64,000 bases of DNA from Firmicutes bacterium HGW-Firmicutes-2 (lineage in GTDB: Bacteria; Bacillota; Clostridia; Lachnospirales; Vallitaleaceae). Positions 10,896-20,422 of this stretch are shown here, in pieces. The stretch covers positions 78,729 through 142,728 of the forward strand of contig PGZV01000007.1 in NCBI GenBank assembly GCA_002841495.1, read 5' to 3'. The position numbers and the translations under genes were made by a program. The notes beneath the pieces were generated by a model. The model did not search any database. It was not told the DNA's origin and worked only from the letters and a program-made list of their open reading frames with translations. How positions within the stretch are numbered: the stretch's first letter is position 1; each line of letters starts with the position of its first letter.

Positions 10896-11086
10896 ATCAC
10901 CGGTTAAGCAACCTAGCGACATAAAGATTTTCTAAAGGACTAGAAATTAACTTTAAACTATGATAATCTGTTTAAGACTGTCAATAGAACCTTGATGATG
11001 TATAGATACAAACAAGGGTCTGATTAGGTGAAAAGATAGTTTCAAAGTAGAAGCTGTTTTAATTTAACCGTAAGGAGGAAAAAAGA
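10896..11086 (+). other. 191 bp spacer rpsH-rplF, no gene
   Basis: No reading frame with a ribosome site and no confident terminator or promoter was found. The spacer is unusually long for the inside of the spc operon, where neighbours are 10-30 nt apart. The ribosome site of rplF (GTAAGGAGG) is at its end. Confidence 0.5.
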
Positions 11087-11626
11087 ATGTCACGTATTGG
11101 AAGATTACCAATAACTGTGCCTGCTGGTGTTGATGTTACAATTACAAAAGAGAATTTTGTAACGGTAAAAGGACCAAAAGGTACAATAGAAAAACAAGTA
11201 CCAAAAGAAATGGAAATAAAACTTGAAGGTTCAGAAATCGTGGTCACAAGACCTAGTGAACTTAAAAAGATGAAATCATTACATGGACTTACAAGAACGT
11301 TAGTCTTTAATATGGTTGAAGGTGTAACGAATGGTTACACAAAAGTACTCGAGATCAATGGTGTTGGATATAGAGCTAAAAAAGACGGTAAAAAACTTGA
11401 CCTGAGCTTAGGTTATAGTCATCCTGTAGTTATGGAAGATCCAGAAGGTATTGAATCTGTGGTAGAAGGTAATAAAATAACCGTCAGCGGGATCAGCAAA
11501 GAAAAAGTTGGTCAATACGCAGCCGAAATCAGATTCAAGAGACCACCAGAGCCCTATAAAGGCAAAGGTATCAAGTACATTGATGAAGTTATCAAACGTA
11601 AAGAAGGAAAAGCTGGTAAGTCCTAG
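11087..11626 (+). CDS. rplF: 50S ribosomal protein L6
   Basis: 50S protein at the base of the L7/L12 stalk. 179 aa, normal. It starts [17 protein letters not shown] and ends with the signature [19 protein letters not shown] followed by [19 protein letters not shown] precedes ATG. Confidence 0.98.
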   Translation: MSRIGRLPITVPAGVDVTITKENFVTVKGPKGTIEKQVPKEMEIKLEGSEIVVTRPSELKKMKSLHGLTRTLVFNMVEGVTNGYTKVLEINGVGYRAKKDGKKLDLSLGYSHPVVMEDPEGIESVVEGNKITVSGISKEKVGQYAAEIRFKRPPEPYKGKGIKYIDEVIKRKEGKAGKS

Positions 11627-11719
11627 GTTTAGCCTTTGACTAACATAAGCACCTTTATATGAAATTGATGATTCTTCGGACAACTTTCATAATAAAATTG
11701 ACAAAGGGGTGAAATCCAA

Positions 11720-12088
11720 ATGATTAAGAAAATATCCAGACAAGCAGTCCGTGTTAAAAAACACTTGAAAATAAGAAATAAAATTTCAGGTACTCCTGCT
11801 AGACCAAGATTAGCTGTTTATAGAAGTAATACGCATATCTATGCTCAGATAATTGATGATGTTAAGGGCAACACAATCGTTGCAGCTTCAACTGTAGAAA
11901 AGGCAATTAAGGAGACATTGGAAAAAACCAACGATATAACCGCAGCAAAAGCTGTTGGTGATGCTGTTGCGAAAAAAGCAATCGAAAAAGGCATCGACGC
12001 TGTTGTTTTTGACCGTGGTGGGTACATTTATCATGGCAAGATCAAGGCATTAGCTGACGCAGCTCGAGAAGCTGGGTTAAAATTCTAA
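11720..12088 (+). CDS. rplR: 50S ribosomal protein L18
   Basis: 5S rRNA-binding protein. 122 aa. It shows [19 protein letters not shown] and the C-terminal [20 protein letters not shown]. The ribosome site is weaker (AAAGGGGTG). The 93 bp gap from rplF has partial inverted complementarity (CCTTTG near 11631, CAAAGG near 11702), which may form a local hairpin. Confidence 0.98.
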   Translation: MIKKISRQAVRVKKHLKIRNKISGTPARPRLAVYRSNTHIYAQIIDDVKGNTIVAASTVEKAIKETLEKTNDITAAKAVGDAVAKKAIEKGIDAVVFDRGGYIYHGKIKALADAAREAGLKF

Positions 12089-12104
12089 GTAAGGAGGTTG
12101 ACAC

Positions 12105-12614
12105 ATGAAGCGAAACATTATAGATTTTAATGGCTTAGAACTTAAAGAAAAAGTCGTAACCATTAAACGTGTAACTAAGGTTGTAAAAGGTGGACGTAAC
12201 TTCAGATTCACAGCGACAGTCGTTGTTGGAGATGAAAACGGACATGTTGGTGCCGGTATGGGTAAAGCTGTGGAAATTCCAGAAGCAATCCGTAAAGGTA
12301 TAGAAGATGCAAAGAAAAAAATGATCGAAATTCCTCTAGATGAAAACAACAGCATACCACATGACTGGTTAGGGAAGTTCGGTAGTGCCTCAGTTCTATT
12401 AAAAAGAGCACCTGAAGGTACCGGTGTTATAGCCGGCGGTCCGGCACGTGCCGTACTTGAGCTTGCAGGTATTAAAAATATCAGAACAAAATCCCTTGGT
12501 TCAAACAATAAGGCAAATCTTGTTGCTGCAACCATTACAGGACTTAGTCAATTGAAAACACCAGAGCAAGTAGCCAATCTTCGCGGTAAAACAGTAGAAG
12601 AAGTATTAGGTTAG
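12105..12614 (+). CDS. rpsE: 30S ribosomal protein S5
   Basis: 30S fidelity protein (ram and spectinomycin locus). 169 aa. It has the dsRBD-like N-terminal domain with [20 protein letters not shown] and [20 protein letters not shown], and the C-terminal domain with [33 protein letters not shown] precedes ATG. Confidence 0.98.
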   Translation: MKRNIIDFNGLELKEKVVTIKRVTKVVKGGRNFRFTATVVVGDENGHVGAGMGKAVEIPEAIRKGIEDAKKKMIEIPLDENNSIPHDWLGKFGSASVLLKRAPEGTGVIAGGPARAVLELAGIKNIRTKSLGSNNKANLVAATITGLSQLKTPEQVANLRGKTVEEVLG

Positions 12615-12626
12615 GAGGGAACCAAG

Positions 12627-12809
12627 ATGGCAGATAAATTAAAAATTACTTTAGTTAAATCGACAATTGGCGCCAAACCTAAACACAAGTTAACTGCTGA
12701 AGCATTAGGTTTGACAAAACTTAATAAATCAGTAGAACAAAGTGACAATGCGGCAATTAGAGGTATGATTCAGTCGATCGTACACTTAGTAAAAGTTGAA
12801 GAAGTTTAG
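12627..12809 (+). CDS. rpmD: 50S ribosomal protein L30
   Basis: Small 50S protein. 60 aa, normal. It shows [30 protein letters not shown] and the end [22 protein letters not shown] precedes ATG. Confidence 0.97.
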   Translation: MADKLKITLVKSTIGAKPKHKLTAEALGLTKLNKSVEQSDNAAIRGMIQSIVHLVKVEEV

Positions 12810-12839
12810 TCGAAAAAACAATAAGGAGGTGTAACCGAC

Positions 12840-13280
12840 ATGAATTTAACAGATTTAAGACCTATAGCAGGTTCAAAAAAGAAGAAATTCATAAAAGGTA
12901 GAGGTCACGGTTCTGGAAACGGTAAGTTTGCAGGTAGAGGTCGTGATGGTCAGAACTCACGTTCAGGCGGGGGTACCAGACCCGGCTTTGAAGGTGGACA
13001 AATGCCTTTATATAGACGTCTTCCAAAAAGAGGATTCCATTGTCTGAACTCAAAAGACATAGTTGCCATTAATTTGGACGCTTTAAATGTATTTAGAGCA
13101 GGATCCGTGATTACAGTTGAAAAATTACAAGAAAAAGGAATTATCAACAACCCACGCGACGGCGTCAAAATCTTAGGAGATGGAGAATTGACTAAGAAAT
13201 TAACGGTTCAAGTGAATGCTTTTAGTAAATCAGCCATTGAGAAAATTGAGGCTGCTGGTGGGAAAGCAGAGGTGGTATAA
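12840..13280 (+). CDS. rplO: 50S ribosomal protein L15
   Basis: Late-assembly 50S protein. 146 aa. It shows the Gly/Arg-rich N-terminus [40 protein letters not shown] and the end [15 protein letters not shown]. Its stop is followed at once by the TTG start of secY, with the secY ribosome site inside the rplO end (AGAGGTGG). Confidence 0.97.
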   Translation: MNLTDLRPIAGSKKKKFIKGRGHGSGNGKFAGRGRDGQNSRSGGGTRPGFEGGQMPLYRRLPKRGFHCLNSKDIVAINLDALNVFRAGSVITVEKLQEKGIINNPRDGVKILGDGELTKKLTVQVNAFSKSAIEKIEAAGGKAEVV

Positions 13281-14433
13281 TTGTTTAAGACACCGTTCAG
13301 GTGCTGCCATTCCTATCCCAGGGATTGACAGCCGTGGTATCCTAGAATACTTCAATAACAATAGTGAAGGTCTTCTAGGGATGTTTGATGCTTTTTCAGG
13401 TGGTGCGTTCAAGAACATGACAATTTTTGCTCTTGGTATCATCCCTTACATCAACTCATCCATCATCATGAACCTTCTTACAATTGCGATTCCTGCACTT
13501 GAAGAAATGCAAAAAGACGGTGAAGACGGTAGGAAAAAAATTGCGAAAATTACAAGATACGCAACGATTGTATTCGCAGTGATTCAAGCAACTGCTATAA
13601 GCATCGGATTTAGAAGTTATTTTGTTGACTACAACATATGGTCTGTCATTGCAGCCATTGTTACGATGACAGCTGGAACAGCTTTCTTGATGTGGTGTGG
13701 TGAAAAAATCACTGAAAACGGCGTAGGTAACGGTATCTCACTTATTATTACTGTGAATATCTTATCAGGTCTTGGTAGTGGCGCTTTAACATTATACGAG
13801 TTATTTATGAGCAATGAAGTGGTAAAGGCAATAATACTGTTGGTTGTTTTCTTCTTAATGATTGTGTTTGTCGTCTTAATCCAATTGGGTGAAAGACGTG
13901 TACCGGTACAGTATGCAAAAAGGGTTCAGGGACGTAAAGTGTATGGTGGTCAATCGACGCACATACCTATGAAAGTGAATATGGCTGGTGTTATTCCCGT
14001 AATATTCGCATCATCTTTATTACAATTTCCCGCGACCATCACCTCTTTTATCACGGCAAGCCCTTCCGGTTGGTGGGGTAAAACTTTAGAAGTGATTAGC
14101 ATCAGTAACCCATATGGTGCTGCAATATACTTTGTACTCATTATAGCGTTTGCTTATTTCTATATGAAAAAAAATGGTGGTTTTATTCCGGGGATTCGTC
14201 CAGGTAAGCCAACAGTAGAGTATTTATCAAAAGTGCTTAGTAGACTTGTATTGATCGGTGCTGTGATGCTTGGTATTATAGCTTTAGCGCCTGTTGGGCT
14301 AACAGCGGTTACCAAAATTCAGTTGAATTTCGGTGGAACCTCACTGATTATCGTGGCGGGTGTTGCACTTGAAACGGTTAAGCAGGTTCAGTCACAGCTT
14401 GTCATGAGACACTACAAAGGTTTCTTAGGATAA
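13281..14433 (+). pseudogene. secY: Preprotein translocase subunit SecY, damaged by two missing segments
   Basis: SecY is the channel of the Sec translocon. TTG 13281 follows AGAGGTGG and encodes MFKT, the expected SecY start. The frame then breaks at about 13293, and SecY resumes in another frame at RSGAAIPIPGIDSRG. The missing part corresponds to about 24 codons (cytosolic NAWK..DLRK segment and most of TM1); the length fits a loss of about 71 nt. A second loss, in frame, lies near 14166: FAYFY is joined directly to MKKNGGFIPGIRPG, without the conserved FNPxxxAxN segment of about 13 residues between TM8 and TM9. The rest is normal, including VPVQYAKRVQG and the end MRHYKGFLG. With both segments restored the length would be about 420 aa, typical. 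Assembly error is at least as likely as real decay because the gene is essential. Confidence 0.9.
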
Positions 14434-14458
14434 TAAGAACAATATAAAGTTTTTGATT

Positions 14459-14528
14459 AGCTTCAATTCGACTAGAAGAAGAGGGTATGGGAGACAATCC
14501 ATACATCCTTTTAGTCGATTTAGAAGCC
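14459..14528 (+). other. Extended hairpin between secY and adk
   Basis: Long imperfect stem: GCTTC and TTCGACTA on the left pair with TAGTCGA and GAAGC on the right, with an inner GTATGG/CCATAC stem (14485-14504). There is no T-run, so it is not a standard terminator. It may be an RNA processing or stability element within the operon. Confidence 0.55.
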
Positions 14529-14606
14529 ATTCATCTATTCACTGAATAACGAGTACTTTGATGCGAGTTGAGTATCTGCTCAATCAGTATCTAAAGGAGG
14601 TATAGT

Positions 14607-15251
14607 ATGAAAATTATTATGTTAGGCGCACCAGGTGCCGGCAAAGGAACGCAAGCAAAGAAATTATCTACAAAATATAGCATTCCACATATTTCTACAG
14701 GTGATATATTTAGAGCCAATATCAAAGGTGAGACAGAACTGGGTCTAAAAGCAAAAAGTTTTATGGATCAAGGTTTATTAGTACCGGATGCGTTGGTTGT
14801 AGATCTAGTAGCAGATCGTATCATAGAAGATGACTGTTCAAATGGATTTGTATTAGACGGTTTTCCAAGAACCATCCCTCAAGCAGAAAGCTTAGATGCT
14901 GCCTTAGAAAAAATGGGTGCTTCCATGGATTATGCTATTGATGTGGATGTTCCTGATGAAGTGATTGTTACAAGAATGTCCGGTAGAAGAGCATGTGTAA
15001 AATGTGGTGCAACATACCATACAGTATATATAGCACCAAAAGTAGACGGTATCTGTGATGTATGTGGCAGTGAGCTGATTCTAAGAGATGATGACCAGCC
15101 TGAAACAGTACTTAAAAGATTAGGCGTGTACCACGAACAAACCCAACCGCTGATTGAATATTACTCAAACAAAAACATACTAAAGACAGTGGACGGAACT
15201 CAAGACATAGATGTGATTTTTGAATCCATATGTGAAATTGTAGGTGCGTAG
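14607..15251 (+). CDS. adk: Adenylate kinase
   Basis: Catalyses ATP + AMP = 2 ADP in the cytosol. 214 aa, long-lid form. P-loop GAPGAGKGT (about residues 7-15), STGDIFR, DGFPRT, and a zinc-binding lid with C-x2-C at residues 130-133 and C-x2-C near 150-153 (CVKCGA, CDVCGS). AAAGGAGG precedes ATG. The secY-adk-map order is standard in Firmicutes. Confidence 0.98.
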   Translation: MKIIMLGAPGAGKGTQAKKLSTKYSIPHISTGDIFRANIKGETELGLKAKSFMDQGLLVPDALVVDLVADRIIEDDCSNGFVLDGFPRTIPQAESLDAALEKMGASMDYAIDVDVPDEVIVTRMSGRRACVKCGATYHTVYIAPKVDGICDVCGSELILRDDDQPETVLKRLGVYHEQTQPLIEYYSNKNILKTVDGTQDIDVIFESICEIVGA

Positions 15252-15254
15252 TAG

Positions 15255-16034
15255 ATGGCAATATTAATAAAAAGCGATTCAGAGATTGAGATTATGCGAC
15301 AGGCTAATGCCATCGTAGCTAAAGCCCACGAATTAGTGGCCAAGGCTATACGGCCAGGTGTGTCAACTTATGAGCTTGATAGGATTGCTGAAGACTTCAT
15401 TCGAAGTCAAAACGCTACCCCTTCTTTTCTAGGTTATGGTGGTTTTCCCGCTTCTATATGTACTTCAGTAAATGAAGCTGTTGTTCATGGTATTCCCAGT
15501 AAACATCAGATTATAGAAAACGGCGACGTTTTAAGTGTTGATATTGGCGCTTATTTCAATGGCTATCATGGTGACGCAGCAAGAAGTTATGCTGTTGGAC
15601 AGGCATCTGAGGATGCCATTAAACTCATTGAAGTAACGCAGGCAAGTTTCTTTGAAGGTATTAAGTACGCAAAGCCCGGTGCTCATTTACATGAAATATC
15701 AGCAGCCATACAGAATTATGTAGAGGCTCATGGTTTTTCAGTCGTAAGAGATCTGGTCGGTCACGGTATAGGTAAAGATTTGCATGAAGAACCACAAATA
15801 CCTAACTATAAACCAATAGGACGAGGGCCGAAACTTCAAAAAGGCATGGTACTTGCCATTGAACCAATGGTTAACGCCGGACGATATAATGTTCGAACTT
15901 TAAGTGATGACTGGACAGTTGTGACTTTGGATGGTTCATTATCTGCCCACTATGAAAATACAATATTGATAACGGAAACAGGTTGTGAACTACTGACGGT
16001 TTTGAGTCAAGGTGAGAGTAATGAAAAATTTTGA
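15255..16034 (+). CDS. map: Methionine aminopeptidase, type I
   Basis: Removes the initiator methionine from nascent proteins; dinuclear metalloenzyme. 259 aa, about 10 longer than the usual form. Metal ligands are visible in VDIGAYFNGYHGDAAR (both Asp), GHGIG (His), AIEPM (Glu) and HYENTI (Glu). It starts 3 nt after the adk stop and overlaps the next gene's start by 14 nt. Confidence 0.97.
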   Translation: MAILIKSDSEIEIMRQANAIVAKAHELVAKAIRPGVSTYELDRIAEDFIRSQNATPSFLGYGGFPASICTSVNEAVVHGIPSKHQIIENGDVLSVDIGAYFNGYHGDAARSYAVGQASEDAIKLIEVTQASFFEGIKYAKPGAHLHEISAAIQNYVEAHGFSVVRDLVGHGIGKDLHEEPQIPNYKPIGRGPKLQKGMVLAIEPMVNAGRYNVRTLSDDWTVVTLDGSLSAHYENTILITETGCELLTVLSQGESNEKF

Positions 16035-16293
16035 GCTTGGTCAAATAGTTAAATCTACTGCTGGTCGAGATTGTGGTGAACTTTTTATCATTTTAGACAT
16101 TAAAGAGGCTTATGTGTATCTTGCAGATGGAAAACGCAGGCGAATCGAGTCTCCCAAAAAGAAGAAGTTTAAACATATTCAAATCACCTACATGATATCA
16201 GAAGAAATTGCCGGTAAATTAAAGCACAATGAAAAAATAACCAATGCCGATATCAGAAATAATCTAAAAGATTATCAACAAACCCTAGAATAA
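16021..16293 (+). CDS. KOW-domain RNA-binding protein (L14e-like)
   Basis: 90 aa basic protein of unproven role. The N-terminus FELGQIVKSTAGRDCGELFIILDI is a KOW/L14e-like beta-barrel start, followed by the basic stretch GKRRRIESPKKKKFKHIQ. ATG 16021 follows AAGGTGA inside the end of map, so the two are probably translationally coupled; GTG 16012 is a less likely start. Proteins of this kind sit between map and infA in many Clostridia. A ribosome-associated or RNA-binding role is inferred from fold and place. Confidence 0.85.
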   Translation: MKNFELGQIVKSTAGRDCGELFIILDIKEAYVYLADGKRRRIESPKKKKFKHIQITYMISEEIAGKLKHNEKITNADIRNNLKDYQQTLE

Positions 16294-16313
16294 GCCTAAT
16301 TAGGAGGTAGACC

Positions 16314-16532
16314 ATGTCCAAAAAAGACGTAATAGAAGTTGAAGGTAAGGTTAAAGAGAAATTACCCAATGCCATGTTTCAAGTTGAACTTGAAAACGGT
16401 CATGTTATATTAGCCCACATATCCGGAAAACTTAGAATGCATTATATCAGAATTTTACCAGGTGACAAAGTTACAATAGAAATGTCACCCTATGATTTGA
16501 CAAAAGGTAGAATTATCTGGCGCGACAAATAA
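16314..16532 (+). CDS. infA: Translation initiation factor IF-1
   Basis: OB-fold factor blocking the ribosomal A site during initiation. 72 aa, exactly usual. It shows [40 protein letters not shown] and ending [15 protein letters not shown]. Ribosome site TTAGGAGGTAG precedes ATG. Confidence 0.98.
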   Translation: MSKKDVIEVEGKVKEKLPNAMFQVELENGHVILAHISGKLRMHYIRILPGDKVTIEMSPYDLTKGRIIWRDK

Positions 16533-16579
16533 ATCAATAGCCCTAGATTTCGATCATAGATCAAGGAAGGAGTACCAAA

Positions 16580-16693
16580 ATGAAAGTAAGAGCTTCAGTA
16601 AAAACAATTTGTGAAAAATGTAAAGTTATAAAAAGAAACGGAAGAATCAGAGTTATCTGTGAGAATCCAAAACATAAGCAAAAGCAAGGGTGA
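16580..16693 (+). CDS. rpmJ: 50S ribosomal protein L36, zinc type
   Basis: 37 aa. It starts [20 protein letters not shown] and ends PKHKQKQG. The zinc ligands are C11, C14, C27 and H32. AAGGAAGGAG precedes ATG. The stop codon is buried in a hairpin, CAAGGGT/ACCCTTG (16685-16704), without a T-run, possibly a weak terminator or a 3'-end processing signal before the alpha operon. Confidence 0.97.
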   Translation: MKVRASVKTICEKCKVIKRNGRIRVICENPKHKQKQG

Positions 16694-16789
16694 TAAAACC
16701 CTTGTAAGAGAAAATATCTAAATTAAACGCACTTTATAGATGATTAAGTGGGCTTAAGTGATATATATAAAACGGCTACAAATTTAGAC

Positions 16790-16818
16790 TTGTACTATTG
16801 GTCATAATGTTATATAAT
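16790..16818 (+). promoter_or_regulatory. Putative promoter of the alpha operon (rpsM-rplQ)
   Basis: TTGTAC, 17 nt spacer, TATAAT inside the 403 bp gap between rpmJ and rpsM. It predicts a separate transcript for rpsM-rpsK-rpsD-rpoA-rplQ. Confidence 0.72.
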
Positions 16819-16825
16819 ATCTAAT

Positions 16826-17096
16826 TGTGATGTTTATAAAGACTAATGAACAGAAACCACCAGGACACGTTGTGTAAACAATTGAACCTTGTTCCTTAAT
16901 CAGGGTGAAATTGGATGAAGCGAAGGTACTAGGTGGCTAGTCTAATGAGATGAGAATATGATTCAGTACTTTATAGAATGAGAGTTGCATTGAATAAAGA
17001 ATTGAATGGTATTGAGACCAAAGGCAACTTAAAGGTAGATTTTATCGCCTGATGGTATTGCCGACCTATCAAATTTAATGGAGGTGTACAGAAAAC
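16826..17096 (+). other. Long 5' leader of the alpha operon
   Basis: About 270 nt untranslated RNA between promoter and rpsM, with no credible reading frame. It holds an ACCACC element (about 16856-16861) that can pair with GGTGG near 16931-16936, around a purine-rich interior, then a U-rich stretch before the ribosome site GGAGGTG. In many bacteria S4, the product of rpsD in this operon, represses its own leader. That such control acts here is inference. Confidence 0.45.
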
Positions 17097-17465
17097 ATGG
17101 CTCGTATTGCTGGTGTTGACTTACCTAGAGAAAAACGTGTAGAAGTTGGTTTGACGTATATTTATGGAATTGGAAGACCAACAGCTGAAAAAATCGTAAA
17201 AGAAGCTGGAATTAGTATTGATACAAGAATAAGAGATTTAACAGATGCTGAAGTAGGTACTCTACGTGAGATTATCGAAAAAACAGCACAAGTTGAAGGT
17301 GATCTTAGAAGAGAAATCGCTCTAAACATTAAGAGACTTATGGAAATCGGATGTTATCGTGGTATTCGTCATAGAAGAGGTCTTCCTGTTAGAGGACAAA
17401 AAACAAAAACGAATGCAAGAACAAGAAAAGGTCCACGTAGAACAGTAGCTAACAAGAAAAAATAG
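17097..17465 (+). CDS. rpsM: 30S ribosomal protein S13
   Basis: 30S head protein contacting the P-site tRNA and the 50S. 122 aa. It shows [20 protein letters not shown] and the basic C-terminus [20 protein letters not shown]. Ribosome site ATGGAGGTG precedes ATG. Confidence 0.98.
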   Translation: MARIAGVDLPREKRVEVGLTYIYGIGRPTAEKIVKEAGISIDTRIRDLTDAEVGTLREIIEKTAQVEGDLRREIALNIKRLMEIGCYRGIRHRRGLPVRGQKTKTNARTRKGPRRTVANKKK

Positions 17466-17483
17466 TTGTAAGGAGGCTTAGTA

Positions 17484-17876
17484 ATGGCAAAAATAGTCAA
17501 AAGAACGGCTAAAAAGCGTGTTAAAAAACATGTTGATCGTGGACAAGCACATATTCAATCTACGTTTAACAATACAATAGTAACCTTGACAGATGCACAA
17601 GGGAATACATTATCCTGGGCAAGTGCCGGCGGTTTAGGCTTTAGAGGCTCAAGAAAAAATACACCTTATGCAGCTCAAATGGCAGCAGAAACAGCAGCAA
17701 AAGCAGCTATGGTTCACGGTCTTAAGACAGTTGAAGTCATGGTTAAAGGTCCTGGGTCAGGTAGAGAAGCAGCGATTAGAGCGCTTCAAGCCGCAGGTCT
17801 TGATGTAACTAGTATTAAGGATGTGACGCCAGTTCCTCACAACGGATGTCGTCCACCAAAACGTAGAAGAGTTTAA
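17484..17876 (+). CDS. rpsK: 30S ribosomal protein S11
   Basis: 30S platform protein. 130 aa. It shows [40 protein letters not shown] and the end [13 protein letters not shown]-type [13 protein letters not shown]. Ribosome site AAGGAGGC precedes ATG. Confidence 0.98.
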   Translation: MAKIVKRTAKKRVKKHVDRGQAHIQSTFNNTIVTLTDAQGNTLSWASAGGLGFRGSRKNTPYAAQMAAETAAKAAMVHGLKTVEVMVKGPGSGREAAIRALQAAGLDVTSIKDVTPVPHNGCRPPKRRRV

Positions 17877-17891
17877 TGGAGGTGTCAATAG

Positions 17892-18518
17892 ATGGCTAGA
17901 TATACAGGTGCTGTTTGTAGGCTTTGCCGTAGAGAAGGCGACAAGCTTTTCCTAAAAGGCGAGAGATGTTACACAGCAAAATGTGCAATGGAACGTAGAC
18001 CATACGCACCGGGACAACATGGCAACAGAAGAGCGAAAGTCTCTGAATACGGTCTACAATTACGTACAAAGCAAAAAGCAAAAAGAATATATGGTGTTTT
18101 AGAAACACAATTTAGAAACTACTATGAAACAGCTGCACATCAAAAAGGCATCACAGGTGAAAACCTATTGGTACTTCTTGAAATGCGTCTTGACAATGTA
18201 GCTTATAGAGCAGGTCTTGGTCGTTCAAGAACTGAGGCGAGACAAATTGTTCGTCACAATCATATTCTTGTTAATGGTAAGAAAGTTAACATTCCTTCTT
18301 ATCAAGTAAAAGTTGGCGATGTGATTACGGTTAAAGAAAAGTCACAAAGCACGCAAGGTATGAAGAACATTATCGAAACTACAGCATCAAGATCCGTTAC
18401 AGAATGGTTAGATGCAGATCTTGAAAACTTTACTGTTAAGGTTACAGCTAAACCAGAAAGAGATCAAATCCTGATCCCAGTAGAAGAAACTCTTATTGTC
18501 GAGTTATATTCTAAATAA
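17892..18518 (+). CDS. rpsD: 30S ribosomal protein S4, zinc-cysteine type
   Basis: 16S assembly initiator, often the autogenous repressor of the alpha operon. 208 aa. The N-terminus [15 protein letters not shown] carries the first cysteine pair and [20 protein letters not shown] the second, so this is the C+ form. The S4 domain shows [20 protein letters not shown] and [18 protein letters not shown]. Ribosome site TGGAGGTGTC precedes ATG. Confidence 0.98.
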   Translation: MARYTGAVCRLCRREGDKLFLKGERCYTAKCAMERRPYAPGQHGNRRAKVSEYGLQLRTKQKAKRIYGVLETQFRNYYETAAHQKGITGENLLVLLEMRLDNVAYRAGLGRSRTEARQIVRHNHILVNGKKVNIPSYQVKVGDVITVKEKSQSTQGMKNIIETTASRSVTEWLDADLENFTVKVTAKPERDQILIPVEETLIVELYSK

Positions 18519-18610
18519 TGGTTTCTATCTGTATAAGCTTTGGTTTATACAGATTAAATGCTTAGTTTACACAAGTAAAGTAACCAATCAAAGTTAGGAG
18601 GGTCTTGTTA

Positions 18611-19570
18611 GTGTTTGATTTCGAGAAACCAAGAATTGACATTATATCAATTTCAGAAGACAACAAACATGGTTCGTTTGTTATTGAACCTCTTGAAAGA
18701 GGTTATGGTACGACTTTAGGGAATTCTCTAAGAAGAATCATGCTATCATCTTTACCGGGTGCTTCTGTAAGCAGTATTAAAATCGAAGGCGTACTCCATG
18801 AATTTAGTACGATTCCTGGCGTTAAAGAGGATGTTACAGAGATAATTCTTAACATCAAAAGGTTAGCAATTCGTAATAACAGTGATAGTTCAGAACCAAA
18901 AGTAGCGTACATAGAATTTGAAGGTGAAGGTGTCGTTACTGGTGCGGATATTCAAGCAGATCCTGACATAGAAATTGCAAATCCAGATCTACCTATCGCA
19001 ACTCTTAGTGGTGGATCAGACAGCAAACTATTTATTGAGCTCACAATCAATAAAGGTAGAGGCTATGTTACAGCTGACAAGAATAAATCTGACGATCAAC
19101 CGATTGGCGTAATTCCAATTGACTCCATCTACACCCCTGTAGAGCGTGTTAATATTAAGGTGGAAAATACCCGTGTCGGTAATGTTACGGATTATGACAA
19201 ATTAACATTAGAAGTATTCACCGATGGCACCTTGTCACCAGATGAAGCAGTAAGTCTAGCGGCCAAAGTACTCAGTGAACACTTAAGCTTATTCATAGAT
19301 TTATCAGAAAATGCTAGAAATGCAGAAGTTATGGTAGAAAAAGAAGATGATGAAAAAGAGAAGGTGCTTGAAATGAGCATTGATGAACTGGAATTGTCTG
19401 TACGTTCCTATAACTGTCTTAAAAGAGCTGGGATTAACACTGTTGAAGAATTAACCAACAGAACCCCTGATGATATGATGAAAGTTAGAAATTTAGGACG
19501 CAAATCATTAGAAGAAGTGCTTGCTAAGCTTCAAGAATTGGGTTTACAACTTAGACCTGGTGACGAATAG
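18611..19570 (+). CDS. rpoA: RNA polymerase subunit alpha
   Basis: Scaffold of RNA polymerase assembly and contact point for activators. The start is set at GTG 18611 ([10 protein letters not shown]), 8 nt after TTAGGAGGG, not TTG 18605. 319 aa, normal. The N-terminal domain shows [20 protein letters not shown]; the C-terminal domain (about 250-319) shows [20 protein letters not shown] and [12 protein letters not shown]. Confidence 0.98.
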   Translation: MFDFEKPRIDIISISEDNKHGSFVIEPLERGYGTTLGNSLRRIMLSSLPGASVSSIKIEGVLHEFSTIPGVKEDVTEIILNIKRLAIRNNSDSSEPKVAYIEFEGEGVVTGADIQADPDIEIANPDLPIATLSGGSDSKLFIELTINKGRGYVTADKNKSDDQPIGVIPIDSIYTPVERVNIKVENTRVGNVTDYDKLTLEVFTDGTLSPDEAVSLAAKVLSEHLSLFIDLSENARNAEVMVEKEDDEKEKVLEMSIDELELSVRSYNCLKRAGINTVEELTNRTPDDMMKVRNLGRKSLEEVLAKLQELGLQLRPGDE

Positions 19571-19616
19571 GCAATCTTCTTAAAATACACACTATCTGGA
19601 AAAGGAGGCTGTATCC

Positions 19617-20153
19617 ATGCCTGGTTATAGAAAACTTGGGAGAGTATCATCCCAAAGAAAAGCATTACTAAGAAACCAAGTGACGAATCTTTTGTATCAT
19701 GGTAAAATCAAGACCACTGATCCAAAAGCTAAAGAAGTTCGTAAGATTGCTGAGAAATTAATTGCAATGGCTGTAAGAGAAAAAGACAATTTTACGGAAG
19801 TAACGGTTACTCAAAAAGTGCCTAAAAAAACTGCTGACGGTAAAAGAGTCAAAGAGGTCGTTGATGGCAAGAAAGTAACACAATTTGAAGAAATAAAAAA
19901 GGTCATCAGAAAAGACAGCGCAACAAAGCTACATGCAAGAAGAGAAATTTTAAAAGTATTATACCCTGTTACTGAAGTGCCAACAGAGGCAGCTGGTAAA
20001 AAGGCGAATACTAAAAAAGTAGATCTTGCAGAAGTTTTATTCAATGAGATCGCACCAAAATATACAGACCGAAATGGTGGTTACACAAGAATCATCAAAA
20101 TCGGCCCACGTAAAGGTGACGCTGCGGAAGAAGTAATTCTTGAATTAGTATAA
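19617..20153 (+). CDS. rplQ: 50S ribosomal protein L17, long form
   Basis: 178 aa, about 58 more than Bacillus L17. It shows the canonical start [20 protein letters not shown] and the end [20 protein letters not shown]. The extra residues are a lysine-rich insertion at about 62-105 and a Thr/Lys-rich stretch ([14 protein letters not shown]) at about 121-134. Comparable long L17 proteins occur in Lachnospiraceae-related Clostridia. Last gene of the operon, followed by a terminator 6 nt after the stop. Confidence 0.96.
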   Translation: MPGYRKLGRVSSQRKALLRNQVTNLLYHGKIKTTDPKAKEVRKIAEKLIAMAVREKDNFTEVTVTQKVPKKTADGKRVKEVVDGKKVTQFEEIKKVIRKDSATKLHARREILKVLYPVTEVPTEAAGKKANTKKVDLAEVLFNEIAPKYTDRNGGYTRIIKIGPRKGDAAEEVILELV

Positions 20154-20158
20154 TAAAC

Positions 20159-20192
20159 AGGGGTTAAGTGCGCTGCACTTAGCCCTCTTTTT
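20159..20192 (+). terminator. Intrinsic terminator after rplQ
   Basis: GGGTTAAGTGC, a 3 nt loop, GCACTTAGCCC, then a T-run (one G-T pair in the stem). It closes the ribosomal-protein supercluster. Confidence 0.93.
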
Positions 20193-20226
20193 ATTCTCAA
20201 GGAAAGTCATATTTTAGTATTTTGCC

Positions 20227-20314
20227 TTGAAACGTGGCAGAATACGTCAAAGACCTTTCCTGTCAAACCCTTCAGAAATATGAGTAGAGCTCATAACGAA
20301 GCAAAGCTTCTTTT
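20227..20314 (+). repeat. Dispersed intergenic repeat B, copy 1
   Basis: The 58 nt core 20257-20314 matches 56630-56687 at 54 of 58 positions by eye. Similarity extends weakly leftward to TTGAAACGT. The core holds GAGCTC and a small hairpin GAAGC/GCTTC followed by TTTT. It lies just downstream of the rplQ terminator, in a 269 bp gap before ecfA1 that holds no gene. Confidence 0.85.
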
Positions 20315-20422
20315 ATTGTTTACACAATAGATTCATAAACACTGTCAGTAGTTATAGTTGAGAATCCAATACCTTGGGTCCTGACCTAATCTACGGACAA
20401 TAACGGAACAGGAGTGACTAAA

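Noticed and set aside
12077-12535. 152 aa minus-strand open frame opposite rpsE
   Set aside because: Antisense to a conserved ribosomal protein, no start signals.
13216-13293. Alternative SecY start at ATG 13216 inside rplO
   Set aside because: The residues encoded between 13216 and 13293 are an out-of-frame reading of rplO, unlike any SecY N-terminus.
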